A program made the translations under genes and the position numbers. A stretch of DNA of 64,000 nt from contig CAKOOM010000001.1 in assembly GCA_934098395.1 (NCBI GenBank), positions 310,001 to 374,000 of the forward strand, in the 5' to 3' direction. Shown here piece after piece: positions 25,442-31,508 of this stretch; positions within the stretch are counted from its first letter, which is position 1; every line of letters starts with the position of its first letter. The stretch is from an uncultured Bacilli bacterium (GTDB lineage: Bacteria > Bacillota_I > Bacilli_A > RF39 > UBA660). The notes under the pieces are model-generated. The model had not been told where the DNA came from. It ran no database searches and saw only the letters and a list, made by a program, of their open reading frames with translations.

Positions 25442-26890
25442 CTAATTATAATATATTTCTAAGCAATCGCTTATTTTATCGTATTCTATGTGGTTTATCA
25501 ACTTGTTTATAGCCGCATATTTTTTGTGAATTTCAATATTTTTATCTTCAAGTATTTCATAAACTTTCTTACCATTTTCTATTATTTCTTTTTTTCTACT
25601 ATTATTGTTTTTAGGCTTTTCAATTAAATTTAATTGTTCTTCTAGTCGTTTTTTTTCTTTAATTAACAATTCTTTGTTAGCTTTGTATTCTTCTAATGTA
25701 TCAATTCCATCTATATATGATTCTTTTATTCTTTTTTCTTTATCAGATAAATCTTTAATTTTCCCTGTTATTATTTCATATTCGTTTGTTGTTTTTGCTT
25801 TTTTAGTATTATCAACAATGTTTTTGATTATTTGTGTTGAAAAATCTTTTTTTATTTGATTAATGATTATATTTTCAGCTTCCTTTATTAAAATTGTGTT
25901 GTGATTGGTGCATTTACCCTTGTTGTAGCCATTACACCTTAATTTTGAGCGATTACAGGTTACCATAGTACAATTACACTCTTTGCACCTAATGAGTCCC
26001 TTAAGCCAAAATTTTAGTGAATAATCGACTCTTTGTCTTGGCTTTTTAAAAACATTATTTTTTGATAATTTAGTTTGTGTTGCATTCCAAGTATCCATAT
26101 CAATTATTGGTTCATGGTTTCCATTCGTTAAAATAGTGTTTGGATCATCAAAATCGTATGTGTTTCTTCTGCCTGGTGTATATCTTAATTTACCTATATA
26201 AGTTGGATTATTCAAAATATAACACAATGATCTGTTTTCAAAAAAATTTCCGTTTTTGTTTCGAATTCCTAATTCGTGTAATTTTCTTGCAATTGTTAAC
26301 ATAGGTATATTATTAATTGTATAACTTTCGAAAATAAATTTTACAATTTCAGCTTCTTTTTCATTGATGACTAATTTATTATTTGAAACATCATATCCAA
26401 AACTAGGCCTTGTTTGCAATCCTCCTTGTGAATGTTTTTCTAGTTGTCCTTTTTTTACTTCTTCTGATAAGTTTAGCGAATAATATTCTGCCATTGCTTC
26501 TAGAAAGGCTTCTAGGATTACACTCATTTTATCATCTGGATCTAGAGGTTCTGATATAGAGATAACGTTTATATTGTATTCTTTTCTTAATAATGATTTG
26601 TATACGATACTATCTTCACGGTTTCTTGAAAATCTGTCAAATTTATGCACTAAAATTACATCAAATTTCTTTGGTTTTGTTTTTGCAATTTTAATCATTT
26701 CCATAAATGCCGGTCTTTTTTCTGCTTTTCTACCAGATATACCTTCATCTTTAAATATATAGGTTTCATCTATATAAATATTGTTTTTTCTTGCATAGTC
26801 TTTAATTGCTTTAATTTGTGCTTCAATTGAGTATCCTTCTTTTGCTTGTTCATCGGTTGATACTCTTACGTATATTGCACCATATTTCAT
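25442..26890 (-). CDS. Large serine recombinase (phage integrase)
   Basis: 482 residues. N-terminal resolvase domain with the catalytic Ser11 in YVRVSTDEQ, conserved LVHKFDRFSRN and SISEPLD segments. Next is a Recombinase domain (FGYDVSNNKLVINEKEAEIV, then NPTYIGKLRY), then a zinc ribbon (CKECNCTMVTCN ... CNGYNKGKCTNH, about residues 306-333) and a C-terminal coiled coil. Such enzymes cut attP and attB with a 2-bp crossover and need a directionality factor to excise. Its TAG stop lies only 15 bp from the attL core, and it is transcribed toward cotJC. Spore-gene intervening elements (skin, SPbeta) use relatives of this enzyme. Confidence 0.95.
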   Translation of the reverse strand: MKYGAIYVRVSTDEQAKEGYSIEAQIKAIKDYARKNNIYIDETYIFKDEGISGRKAEKRPAFMEMIKIAKTKPKKFDVILVHKFDRFSRNREDSIVYKSLLRKEYNINVISISEPLDPDDKMSVILEAFLEAMAEYYSLNLSEEVKKGQLEKHSQGGLQTRPSFGYDVSNNKLVINEKEAEIVKFIFESYTINNIPMLTIARKLHELGIRNKNGNFFENRSLCYILNNPTYIGKLRYTPGRRNTYDFDDPNTILTNGNHEPIIDMDTWNATQTKLSKNNVFKKPRQRVDYSLKFWLKGLIRCKECNCTMVTCNRSKLRCNGYNKGKCTNHNTILIKEAENIIINQIKKDFSTQIIKNIVDNTKKAKTTNEYEIITGKIKDLSDKEKRIKESYIDGIDTLEEYKANKELLIKEKKRLEEQLNLIEKPKNNNSRKKEIIENGKKVYEILEDKNIEIHKKYAAINKLINHIEYDKISDCLEIYYN

Positions 26891-26929
26891 AAGTTCATCA
26901 CTTTCTTTCTTTAAATTTTATTAAATTAA

Positions 26930-26983
26930 TTGAAATTTAAGAATAAATATGGTAAACTTATATAGAAAAACCTATATAAGTTT
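26930..26983 (+). promoter_or_regulatory. Rightward promoter overlapped by a perfect 12-bp inverted repeat
   Basis: TTGAAA, 17 bp, TAAACT reads rightward. AAACTTATATAG and CTATATAAGTTT form a perfect inverted repeat with a 6-nt spacer, and its left arm overlaps the -10. It lies between the leftward recombinase gene and a downstream terminator, so it looks like an operator controlling recombinase expression, a short RNA, or both. Confidence 0.45.
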
Positions 26984-27032
26984 ATTTCGATATTCTTATA
27001 TTTTAGTTTGCTAGACTAAACGTTTTTCATTT

Positions 27033-27066
27033 GACTAGACTGTTCCAGCAGTTCTAGTCTTTTTTT
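27033..27066 (+). terminator. Strong rightward terminator
   Basis: GACTAGACTG pairs with CAGTTCTAGTC (one bulged T), followed by T7. It reads on the plus strand although all annotated genes here are on the minus strand, which implies a short rightward transcript ending here. Confidence 0.7.
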
Positions 27067-27277
27067 ATTTATTTTTTTTATAAATTATTGTTAATGTTAT
27101 TATTCCTGCAATGAGCCACAAATTATAACCAATAGCATGAGGCAAGCTACTGAAAATTTCACTAAACGTTTCTTCCCAAGAACCTGTTTCCATATAGTTT
27201 CCTTGATAACTTGTGTATTGGATAAAAGCAAAAGGAATAAAAATCAATAGGTAACCTAAAATTTTTTTCTTTTTCAT
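27065..27277 (-). CDS. Small membrane protein next to the LytTR regulator
   Basis: 70 residues with two hydrophobic segments: about 7-21 (LGYLLIFIPFAFIQY) and 48-65 (IGYNLWLIAGIITLTIIY), plus a short outward loop. It has a strong AGGAGG ribosome-binding site and lies 54 bp downstream of the LytTR response-regulator gene on the same strand, so the two are probably co-transcribed. No family is recognised. In streptococcal LytTR regulatory systems, a neighbouring membrane protein antagonises the regulator. That analogy is inference. Confidence 0.6.
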   Translation of the reverse strand: MKKKKILGYLLIFIPFAFIQYTSYQGNYMETGSWEETFSEIFSSLPHAIGYNLWLIAGIITLTIIYKKNK

Positions 27278-27331
27278 AAAATACCTCCTAATACCTTATA
27301 TATAAAAATACCTGTACTAGCATATTTTTAA

Positions 27332-27979
27332 TTAAATTTTATTTATTACATCATTATTATTAAAGATTACCTTGTTTTTTAGTTCATATTTAACATTGTA
27401 TTCATTTAATAATAAGTGTTTTTTAACTTGTTTAAAGCCTGTTTGCTTTTTTAGTTCTGTTAATGAATTACGAATTCTTATTGTACCACTAGTAGTGTTA
27501 ATCATACAGTACTTGGAATATTTTTCTTTTGTTATATACAGTATATCATTTAGATGAAGTTTTACTTTTTTATTATTGAAATATATTTCTATAAAGTCTT
27601 CATCTAATAATATATTTTTAGCTGAGTTAAATGCTCCAAGTAATTCGTTTTCAAGATTATTACTTTTTTCTATATAAGTGAGTGCATTAAGTCTTAATGA
27701 TATTATATTTTCTTTTTCATTATAAGAAGAAAAGAAAATTATAATACTTTTCCAATCGTGTTCTCTTATTATATTTGCTATACTTGTACCATCTTCTTTA
27801 GAATTTTTTAATCCAATATCTATTAAATAAATTTTTTTATTTTTATCATTAATAATACATTCTAAATCCTCAGTATATCTATCAAAATATAAAAAATTAT
27901 CTTCTATATTATTATTTTCTAAAATTTTTTTTATTTTGTTTTGCCAAAATAATTCATCTTCAATTACTACTACTTCCAT
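27332..27979 (-). CDS. Response regulator with LytTR DNA-binding domain
   Basis: 215 residues. The receiver domain (1-115) has the acidic pair Asp8-Glu9, phospho-acceptor Asp54 in YLIDIGL, a Ser-Ser switch position (IIFFSSYNE) and the conserved Lys in YIEKS. The LytTR domain (about 125-210) has DILYITKEKYSKYCMINT and SGTIRIRNSLTELK, as in AgrA-like regulators. No histidine kinase, AgrB or AgrD-like gene is in the prophage, so it is an orphan regulator. Two direct repeats 21 bp apart just upstream fit the way LytTR proteins bind DNA. Confidence 0.82.
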   Translation of the reverse strand: MEVVVIEDELFWQNKIKKILENNNIEDNFLYFDRYTEDLECIINDKNKKIYLIDIGLKNSKEDGTSIANIIREHDWKSIIIFFSSYNEKENIISLRLNALTYIEKSNNLENELLGAFNSAKNILLDEDFIEIYFNNKKVKLHLNDILYITKEKYSKYCMINTTSGTIRIRNSLTELKKQTGFKQVKKHLLLNEYNVKYELKNKVIFNNNDVINKI

Positions 27980-28004
27980 TTTTTACTATTACTCCTACTA
28001 TATA

Positions 28005-28033
28005 AGTATAACAAAAATAAATTATAATTAAAA
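28005..28033 (-). promoter_or_regulatory. Possible activator-dependent promoter of the LytTR operon
   Basis: On the minus strand TATACT has no good -35 (TTTTAA at 17 bp). The paired repeats lie upstream of it, which would suit an activator-dependent promoter. Confidence 0.3.
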
Positions 28034-28062
28034 TTATTTTTTGTAATTGGTAAAAATTACCA

Positions 28063-28094
28063 TTCATGGCCAAAAAAAGTGTTTTCATGGCCAA
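28063..28094. promoter_or_regulatory. Paired direct repeats, candidate LytTR binding site
   Basis: TTCATGGCCAA occurs twice with starts exactly 21 bp apart (two helical turns), the known layout for AgrA/LytTR binding sites. The pair ends 4 bp before the -35 of the rightward peptide promoter (about -40 to -71), a standard activator position. It also lies upstream of the leftward LytTR gene. Confidence 0.6.
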
Positions 28095-28098
28095 GCCA

Positions 28099-28127
28099 TT
28101 GTTTTATTTCAATTTCTTTGTTATTAT
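28099..28127 (+). promoter_or_regulatory. Promoter of the 28-codon peptide gene
   Basis: TTGTTT, 17 bp, TATTAT, immediately downstream of the paired repeats. Confidence 0.55.
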
Positions 28128-28153
28128 CAAAGGCAATCGAAATGAGGTGTAGT

Positions 28154-28240
28154 ATGTATTATGAAGAGTTTATTAAAATGTTAGAAGAGAAGAAAATAAA
28201 TATAGATTTATATTTTATTGTTATCGAGGACTATTGTTAG
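28154..28240 (+). CDS. Small peptide gene under the LytTR repeats
   Basis: 28 codons, starting MYYEEFIKMLEEKK and ending VIEDYC. It has a GAGGTG ribosome-binding site 5 nt before the ATG, its own promoter with the repeat pair upstream, and a terminator overlapping its stop codon, so it is a complete minimal gene. The peptide has an acidic/basic amphipathic first half, a short hydrophobic stretch (IDLYFIVI) and a C-terminal Cys. It has no signal peptide and does not look like AgrD or a phage communication peptide I know. The 3' end is convergent with, and overlaps by a few bases, the repressor gene. Confidence 0.5.
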   Translation: MYYEEFIKMLEEKKINIDLYFIVIEDYC

Positions 28241-28251
28241 TCTTCTTTTTT
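28226..28251 (+). terminator. Terminator of the peptide gene
   Basis: GAGGACTA/TAGTCTTC (one G-U) with a TTGT loop and T6 tail. The stem includes the peptide stop codon and would limit the transcript to about 115 nt. Confidence 0.7.
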
Positions 28252-28611
28252 ATTTATACCTTCAATCATATCTGCAATTTTTAATAATTTATTTAGGTTT
28301 TCTTCATTTATATTTTCATTTTCATCCATTAAGCCTTTTTCTCTTAATATTTTTTTGTATTCCTCATCATTATTTATTCTGGAAGAAGTATTATTAATTT
28401 GATTAACAGAAATAAAATTACCAACATCCATATCAAAATAATTTGCTAATTTTATAGCCCATTCTAATGTAATTTGCCTTGTGTTATTTTCCCATTTTGC
28501 TAATGTTGAGGTATCAATATTTAAATCTTTTGCTAATTTAGTTTGTGATATTCCTTTTTTTTCTCTTAAATACTTAACATTAATATTAGTGTAATTTTTA
28601 TTGTCTTTCAT
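28237..28611 (-). CDS. Phage repressor (XRE/HTH family)
   Basis: 124 residues: a Cro/C1-type helix-turn-helix at about 12-65 (KGISQTKLAKDLNIDTSTLA, then ALKWAI-like helix ITLEWAIKLANYF), followed by an acidic C-terminal tail and no peptidase domain. It would therefore be inactivated by an antirepressor or partner rather than by self-cleavage. The start is set by AAAGGAG 8 nt upstream. Divergent from the Cro-like gene, with operators GGCAAAATGCC between them. Probable lysogeny repressor. Confidence 0.82.
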   Translation of the reverse strand: MKDNKNYTNINVKYLREKKGISQTKLAKDLNIDTSTLAKWENNTRQITLEWAIKLANYFDMDVGNFISVNQINNTSSRINNDEEYKKILREKGLMDENENINEENLNKLLKIADMIEGINKKED

Positions 28612-28633
28612 AGTTTTACTCCTTTCCAATACA

Positions 28634-28662
28634 ATTATATAACAAAAATAAACTAAATACAA
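28634..28662 (-). promoter_or_regulatory. Promoter of the repressor
   Basis: On the minus strand TTGTAT, 17 bp, TATAAT, about 23 bp before the repressor start. Confidence 0.65.
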
Positions 28663-28671
28663 TATTTTTTT

Positions 28672-28710
28672 GACAAAATGCCAAAAAAGTATTGACATTG
28701 GCAAAATGCC
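28672..28710. promoter_or_regulatory. Lysogeny-switch operators O1 and O2
   Basis: GACAAAATGCC and, 28 bp on, the palindrome GGCAAAATGCC (GGCA-AAA-TGCC). The second lies between the -35 and -10 of the Cro-side promoter. The first lies just upstream of the repressor-side -35. Confidence 0.65.
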
Positions 28711-28720
28711 ATAGTATAAT
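28692..28720 (+). promoter_or_regulatory. Rightward early (lytic) promoter
   Basis: Exact TTGACA, 17 bp, exact TATAAT, with operator GGCAAAATGCC inside the spacer. A bound repressor would block polymerase. Confidence 0.8.
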
Positions 28721-28741
28721 GTTTTTTGTAAGGAGGTAAGC

Positions 28742-28984
28742 ATGGAAGAAATAAATAAAAACATTTCAGCAAAATTAAAAGGATTACGAGCCGAGAAAGG
28801 TTACTCACTTGAAGAAATGGCAGAAAAAATAGGAATTCATAGAGAAACACTAAGAAAATATGAAAGTAACCCATTGTGTATAGAAATAGGTACTTTATTA
28901 AAAATGCTAAATATTTACAATGTTGAAACTACTTATTTTTTTGAATTAATTTATGGCAAAATGCCAAAAGAAAAAGAGGAATAG
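28742..28984 (+). CDS. Cro-like HTH protein
   Basis: 80 residues, essentially one XRE-type helix-turn-helix (LRAEKGYSLEEMAEKIGIHR, then ETLRKYES). It is the first gene of the rightward early operon, with AAGGAGG 5 nt before the ATG. A third operator copy (GGCAAAATGCC) is built into its last codons. The layout matches a Cro gene, and control of the early operon is the likely role. Confidence 0.75.
   Translation: MEEINKNISAKLKGLRAEKGYSLEEMAEKIGIHRETLRKYESNPLCIEIGTLLKMLNIYNVETTYFFELIYGKMPKEKEE
28955..28965. promoter_or_regulatory. Lysogeny-switch operator O3 inside cro
   Basis: Third copy of GGCAAAATGCC, identical to O2 and 255 bp downstream, coding for part of GKMPK. The spacing would allow DNA looping between bound repressors (inference). 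Confidence 0.55.
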
Positions 28985-28993
28985 GAGATAGAG

Positions 28994-29116
28994 ATGGAAA
29001 ATTTAAAAGAAGAATTAATTAAGGCATTAATTAAAAAATTAAAAAATGGTGAATATGTTTCAGAAACTGAGTTTAGTTTATTAAAATTTTTAGATAACAA
29101 AAAAGGAAATAGTTAA
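28994..29116 (+). CDS. Small early phage protein (40 aa)
   Basis: A 40-codon gene starting MENLKEELIKALIKKL, behind AGGAGATAG and 9 bp after the Cro-like gene. Lys/Glu-rich and helical. No family is recognised. Likely part of the early operon. Confidence 0.5.
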   Translation: MENLKEELIKALIKKLKNGEYVSETEFSLLKFLDNKKGNS

Positions 29117-29122
29117 AAATAA

Positions 29123-29404
29123 CTAATTCTCATGCTCTGTATAAGAAAAAACTTTAATAGCCTCAAATGAAATACAGGATTTATTTAGTTTAATAACGGC
29201 ATTGTCTTTCATTTTGTCACTCAATAATACTGTATTTAATATTATACATTCTTGATTTACAACGTGATTCTCATCAATTTCAAGAGTTCCACAATAAAAA
29301 TTGTTTTGCGTTTCTATAGAACAATGAAATGAGAGCTTTGGATTTTCTCTTTTTAAATCATATAATTTTGAGACTATGCAAAAAACTTCATCTTTGAATG
29401 TCAT
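29123..29404 (-). CDS. Independently promoted hypothetical protein (possible lysogenic gene)
   Basis: 93 residues with beta-strand character (LSFHCSIETQNNFYCGTLEI), four Cys and an acidic C-terminus ending YTEHEN. No family is recognised. It is the only minus-strand gene between the early rightward genes and has its own promoter (TTTACT-17-TATAAT), so it can be expressed when the lytic operon is off. That is typical of prophage cargo or superinfection functions, but the function here is unknown. Confidence 0.55.
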   Translation of the reverse strand: MTFKDEVFCIVSKLYDLKRENPKLSFHCSIETQNNFYCGTLEIDENHVVNQECIILNTVLLSDKMKDNAVIKLNKSCISFEAIKVFSYTEHEN

Positions 29405-29430
29405 ATTTTCACCACACTTTCTAACTACTT

Positions 29431-29459
29431 ATTATAAGTTAGAAGTGAGAAAAAGTAAA
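29431..29459 (-). promoter_or_regulatory. Promoter of the minus-strand lysogenic gene
   Basis: TTTACT, 17 bp, TATAAT on the minus strand. CTAACT and AGTTAG flank the -10 as a 6-bp inverted repeat. Confidence 0.55.
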
Positions 29460-29537
29460 TAAAAAGATGCTGGAACATCTTAATTAAAAGTCAGCAAACT
29501 AAAAATGTCGAATATAAATAGTATAGGAGATGATAAC

Positions 29538-29645
29538 TTGAAAAAAAGTTTAAAAGTTATAGTAAAAACTATATTAACGAAAGAAGAAAAGGATAAAAAG
29601 ATAGAAGAACTATCTAAATATCTACAAGAGTGTTTTTACTCTTAG
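29538..29645 (+). CDS. Small early phage protein (35 aa)
   Basis: TTG start behind AGGAGATGAT. The peptide begins MKKSLKVIVKTILTKEEKDK and ends QECFYS. Basic and helical, with no recognised family. The small size and non-ATG start keep confidence low, but the ribosome-binding site is good and the gene fits the local run of small rightward genes. Confidence 0.4.
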   Translation: MKKSLKVIVKTILTKEEKDKKIEELSKYLQECFYS

Positions 29646-29664
29646 TAGTGAAAGGGGACAAACT

Positions 29665-29805
29665 ATGAAGTTTATTAAAAAAAATAAAGCAGTATTATTA
29701 CTTTATTTAGTAATTACGGTAGGAACATTAATGATAAGCTACAACAATAAACAATATGAAAAAAGTATATCTGCTAGTATTGAGAACACAGATATACAAA
29801 AATAA
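29665..29805 (+). CDS. Small single-pass membrane protein (46 aa)
   Basis: A 46-codon gene starting MKFIKKNKAVLLLYLVITVG, with a charged N-terminus, one membrane helix (about 9-25) and a polar tail. AAAGGGG lies 7 nt before the ATG. It is the last gene before a hairpin terminator. Function is unknown. Confidence 0.5.
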   Translation: MKFIKKNKAVLLLYLVITVGTLMISYNNKQYEKSISASIENTDIQK

Positions 29806-29825
29806 AAAGTACACCAATACTTTTT

Positions 29826-29858
29826 ACATACTTAATTTTAGCAAAAAAGTATGTTTTT
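29826..29858 (+). terminator. Terminator closing the first early gene group
   Basis: ACATACTT/AAGTATGT perfect 8-bp stem with a 13-nt loop and T5 tail. A second small hairpin (AAAAAGTA/TACTTTTT) lies just before it. Confidence 0.5.
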
Positions 29859-29900
29859 GTCAAGGGTTTAGTTGAGAGGTTGAATCGAACGGAGGTAACA

Positions 29901-30623
29901 ATGAAGGACAGCATTATATTTTATTTATCACATTATGAAGTAGTGCAAGAATTAACTAATGAACAATTTGGCAGGTTATACAGAGCATTATTTGAAACAG
30001 CAAAGGGAAATGATCCAAAAATAGATGATGATATTAAAATACCGTTCGGTTTTATAAAAAATCAAATGGTTTTAGATATTGATAAATTTAATAATAAATG
30101 CTTGAAAAATAAGGAAAATGGTAAATTGGGTGGTAGACCTAAAAAGGATAAATCTGATACTACTACTGAAGAAACCAAAAAACCGAAAAAAGCGAATGGT
30201 TTTTTTGAAAACCCTAATGATAATGATAATGATAATGAGAATGATAATGATAATGAGAATGAGAATGAGAATGATAATGATGTTAGTGTATATAGCATCA
30301 TCGAAAAAAATTTTGGAAGGACATTAAATTCTATTGAATATCAGGAGATATCATTGTGGCCAGATAATGAATTGACACGATATGCTATTAAACAAGCTGT
30401 TTTAAATAGCAAGTATACTATTAAGTATATTTCTAGAATAATCGATGCTTACGAAAGAGAGAACATACAAACTGTTCAACAAGCCCAAGAAAGGGAAAGA
30501 AAGTATAACGAAGCAAAGAAAAAAAGAAATAAACCTGAGAGCCAAATGGATAAACTGGAACGTGAAATTCAAGAACTGGATGAACTTGAAAGGAAAGAAA
30601 ATGAAAAGGCAAGAGGTACTTAA
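29901..30623 (+). CDS. Phage replication initiator with DnaD-like domain
   Basis: 240 residues. The N-terminal domain (DSIIFYLSHYEVVQELTNEQ, then GRLYRALFETA) is the DUF6291-type module of phage replication proteins. The C-terminal part (GRTLNSIEYQEISLW, then YTIKYISRIIDAYERENIQT) matches the DnaD/DnaB_2 pattern. The two are joined by a low-complexity Asn-Asp/Glu linker at about residues 106-128. Such proteins open the origin and recruit the helicase. ATG is chosen because CGGAGGTAAC precedes it. It overlaps the next gene by 23 bp, a helicase-loader-like protein. Confidence 0.75.
   Translation: MKDSIIFYLSHYEVVQELTNEQFGRLYRALFETAKGNDPKIDDDIKIPFGFIKNQMVLDIDKFNNKCLKNKENGKLGGRPKKDKSDTTTEETKKPKKANGFFENPNDNDNDNENDNDNENENENDNDVSVYSIIEKNFGRTLNSIEYQEISLWPDNELTRYAIKQAVLNSKYTIKYISRIIDAYERENIQTVQQAQERERKYNEAKKKRNKPESQMDKLEREIQELDELERKENEKARGT
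30216..30282 (+). repeat. Trinucleotide-pair microsatellite in the replication gene
   Basis: Imperfect repeats of AATGAT and AATGAG encode the Asn-Asp/Asn-Glu linker. Unit changes of 6 bp keep the frame and only alter linker length. Confidence 0.8.
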
Positions 30624-31167
30624 ATTTTTACAAAAAATCAAAGTATATTATCCAAATTTTAGCGCTGATGGTCAAATGGTTAAAGATGAATGGACTAGAA
30701 AACTAGAAGCATACGACTTTGATGACTGTTGTATGAAACTAGATGAACATTTGGCAGGTGAATATCAAGATAGACCACCAATGCCAAACTGGATAATTAA
30801 ATATTTAAAAACTAGTGAAGAAAAGAAAAATTCACATGAATATTCAATAGTTTGCCCAACATGTGAAGTAATTGTACCACTAGCACATTTCGAGAATCAT
30901 ATTCGAAGATGCAATTCAATCGAATACATTATCAAAGAAATGGACAAATATTTTGGGCGAGCAGTAAGCAGAAAAAGACTAGAACAATTATCTGAAAAAG
31001 ATTTTTGGGATAAGTATGATGCGATGTTAGAACTTATTAAGACAAAACTTCCAGACAATTCTGGTAAGAAAAAATTAATACAAGCATATTTTGGAGAAAT
31101 AGATCTATCCAAAAATGACTTAGAAAACGCAGTAGCAAATGGCTACGAAGAAGAAATGGAGAAATAA
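30601..31167 (+). CDS. Helicase-loader-like replication protein with zinc-finger-like middle
   Basis: 188 residues. The N-terminus (VLKFLQKIKVYYPNFSADGQ, then W-x-x-x-L, ending RPPMPNWIIKYLK) follows the pattern of the phage G39P-type helicase loader/inhibitor. Residues 84-103 hold CPTCEVIVPLAHFENHIRRC, a CxxC...HxxxC zinc-finger-like element not found in G39P. The C-terminal half is helical. There is no phage DnaB helicase nearby, so it probably acts on the host helicase. Overlaps the initiator gene. Confidence 0.6.
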   Translation: MKRQEVLKFLQKIKVYYPNFSADGQMVKDEWTRKLEAYDFDDCCMKLDEHLAGEYQDRPPMPNWIIKYLKTSEEKKNSHEYSIVCPTCEVIVPLAHFENHIRRCNSIEYIIKEMDKYFGRAVSRKRLEQLSEKDFWDKYDAMLELIKTKLPDNSGKKKLIQAYFGEIDLSKNDLENAVANGYEEEMEK

Positions 31168-31169
31168 TT

Positions 31170-31508
31170 ATGGAAAATAAAAATATAAATAAAGAAATTA
31201 AAAAATTTTATGATGAAATAATGAAGGGGAACAATAGAGCAGCAATAATGTTTACAGATAATTCCTCATTAATTTATGGAACTGGATTAGAACTAATAGC
31301 TATTTTAACGACAATATTGAAAATAATGAGAAAAAATGGCACTCCTGAAAGTTTACTAGAAAAAGCTTTTGAAATTTCAAAAAAGACAGATGAAGAAATA
31401 GAAAAAGGAGAAATAGAAAAAGGTGCATCCAAAAATGTAGTAAAAAATAAGGTTAAAGCAATAAGAGAAATGTTAGATTTTTTGGAGGAAATAGACAATG
31501 AATGGTAA
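31170..31508 (+). CDS. Hypothetical early phage protein
   Basis: 112 residues, helical, with the hydrophobic stretch TGLELIAILTTILKIM at about 38-53 and a Glu/Lys-rich second half (EEIEKGEIEKGASKNVV). No family is recognised. It is 2 bp after the loader-like gene and overlaps the DUF1351 gene by 11 bp, so it belongs to the replication/recombination operon. Confidence 0.55.
   Translation: MENKNINKEIKKFYDEIMKGNNRAAIMFTDNSSLIYGTGLELIAILTTILKIMRKNGTPESLLEKAFEISKKTDEEIEKGEIEKGASKNVVKNKVKAIREMLDFLEEIDNEW

Noticed and set aside
28154..28240. AgrD-type autoinducing peptide or arbitrium peptide
   Set aside because: No AgrB, AgrC or AimR-like gene is present. The peptide has no signal sequence or AgrD-like core, and its only Cys is the last residue.
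29464..29481. AAGATG/CATCTT hairpin as a gene terminator
   Set aside because: Read rightward it lacks a T run. Read leftward it has one, but no minus-strand gene lies upstream of it. It is left unassigned.
30216..30282. CRISPR or regulatory repeat array
   Set aside because: The repeats are contiguous 6-bp coding units without spacers inside an open replication gene. No CRISPR array or cas gene was seen in the window.
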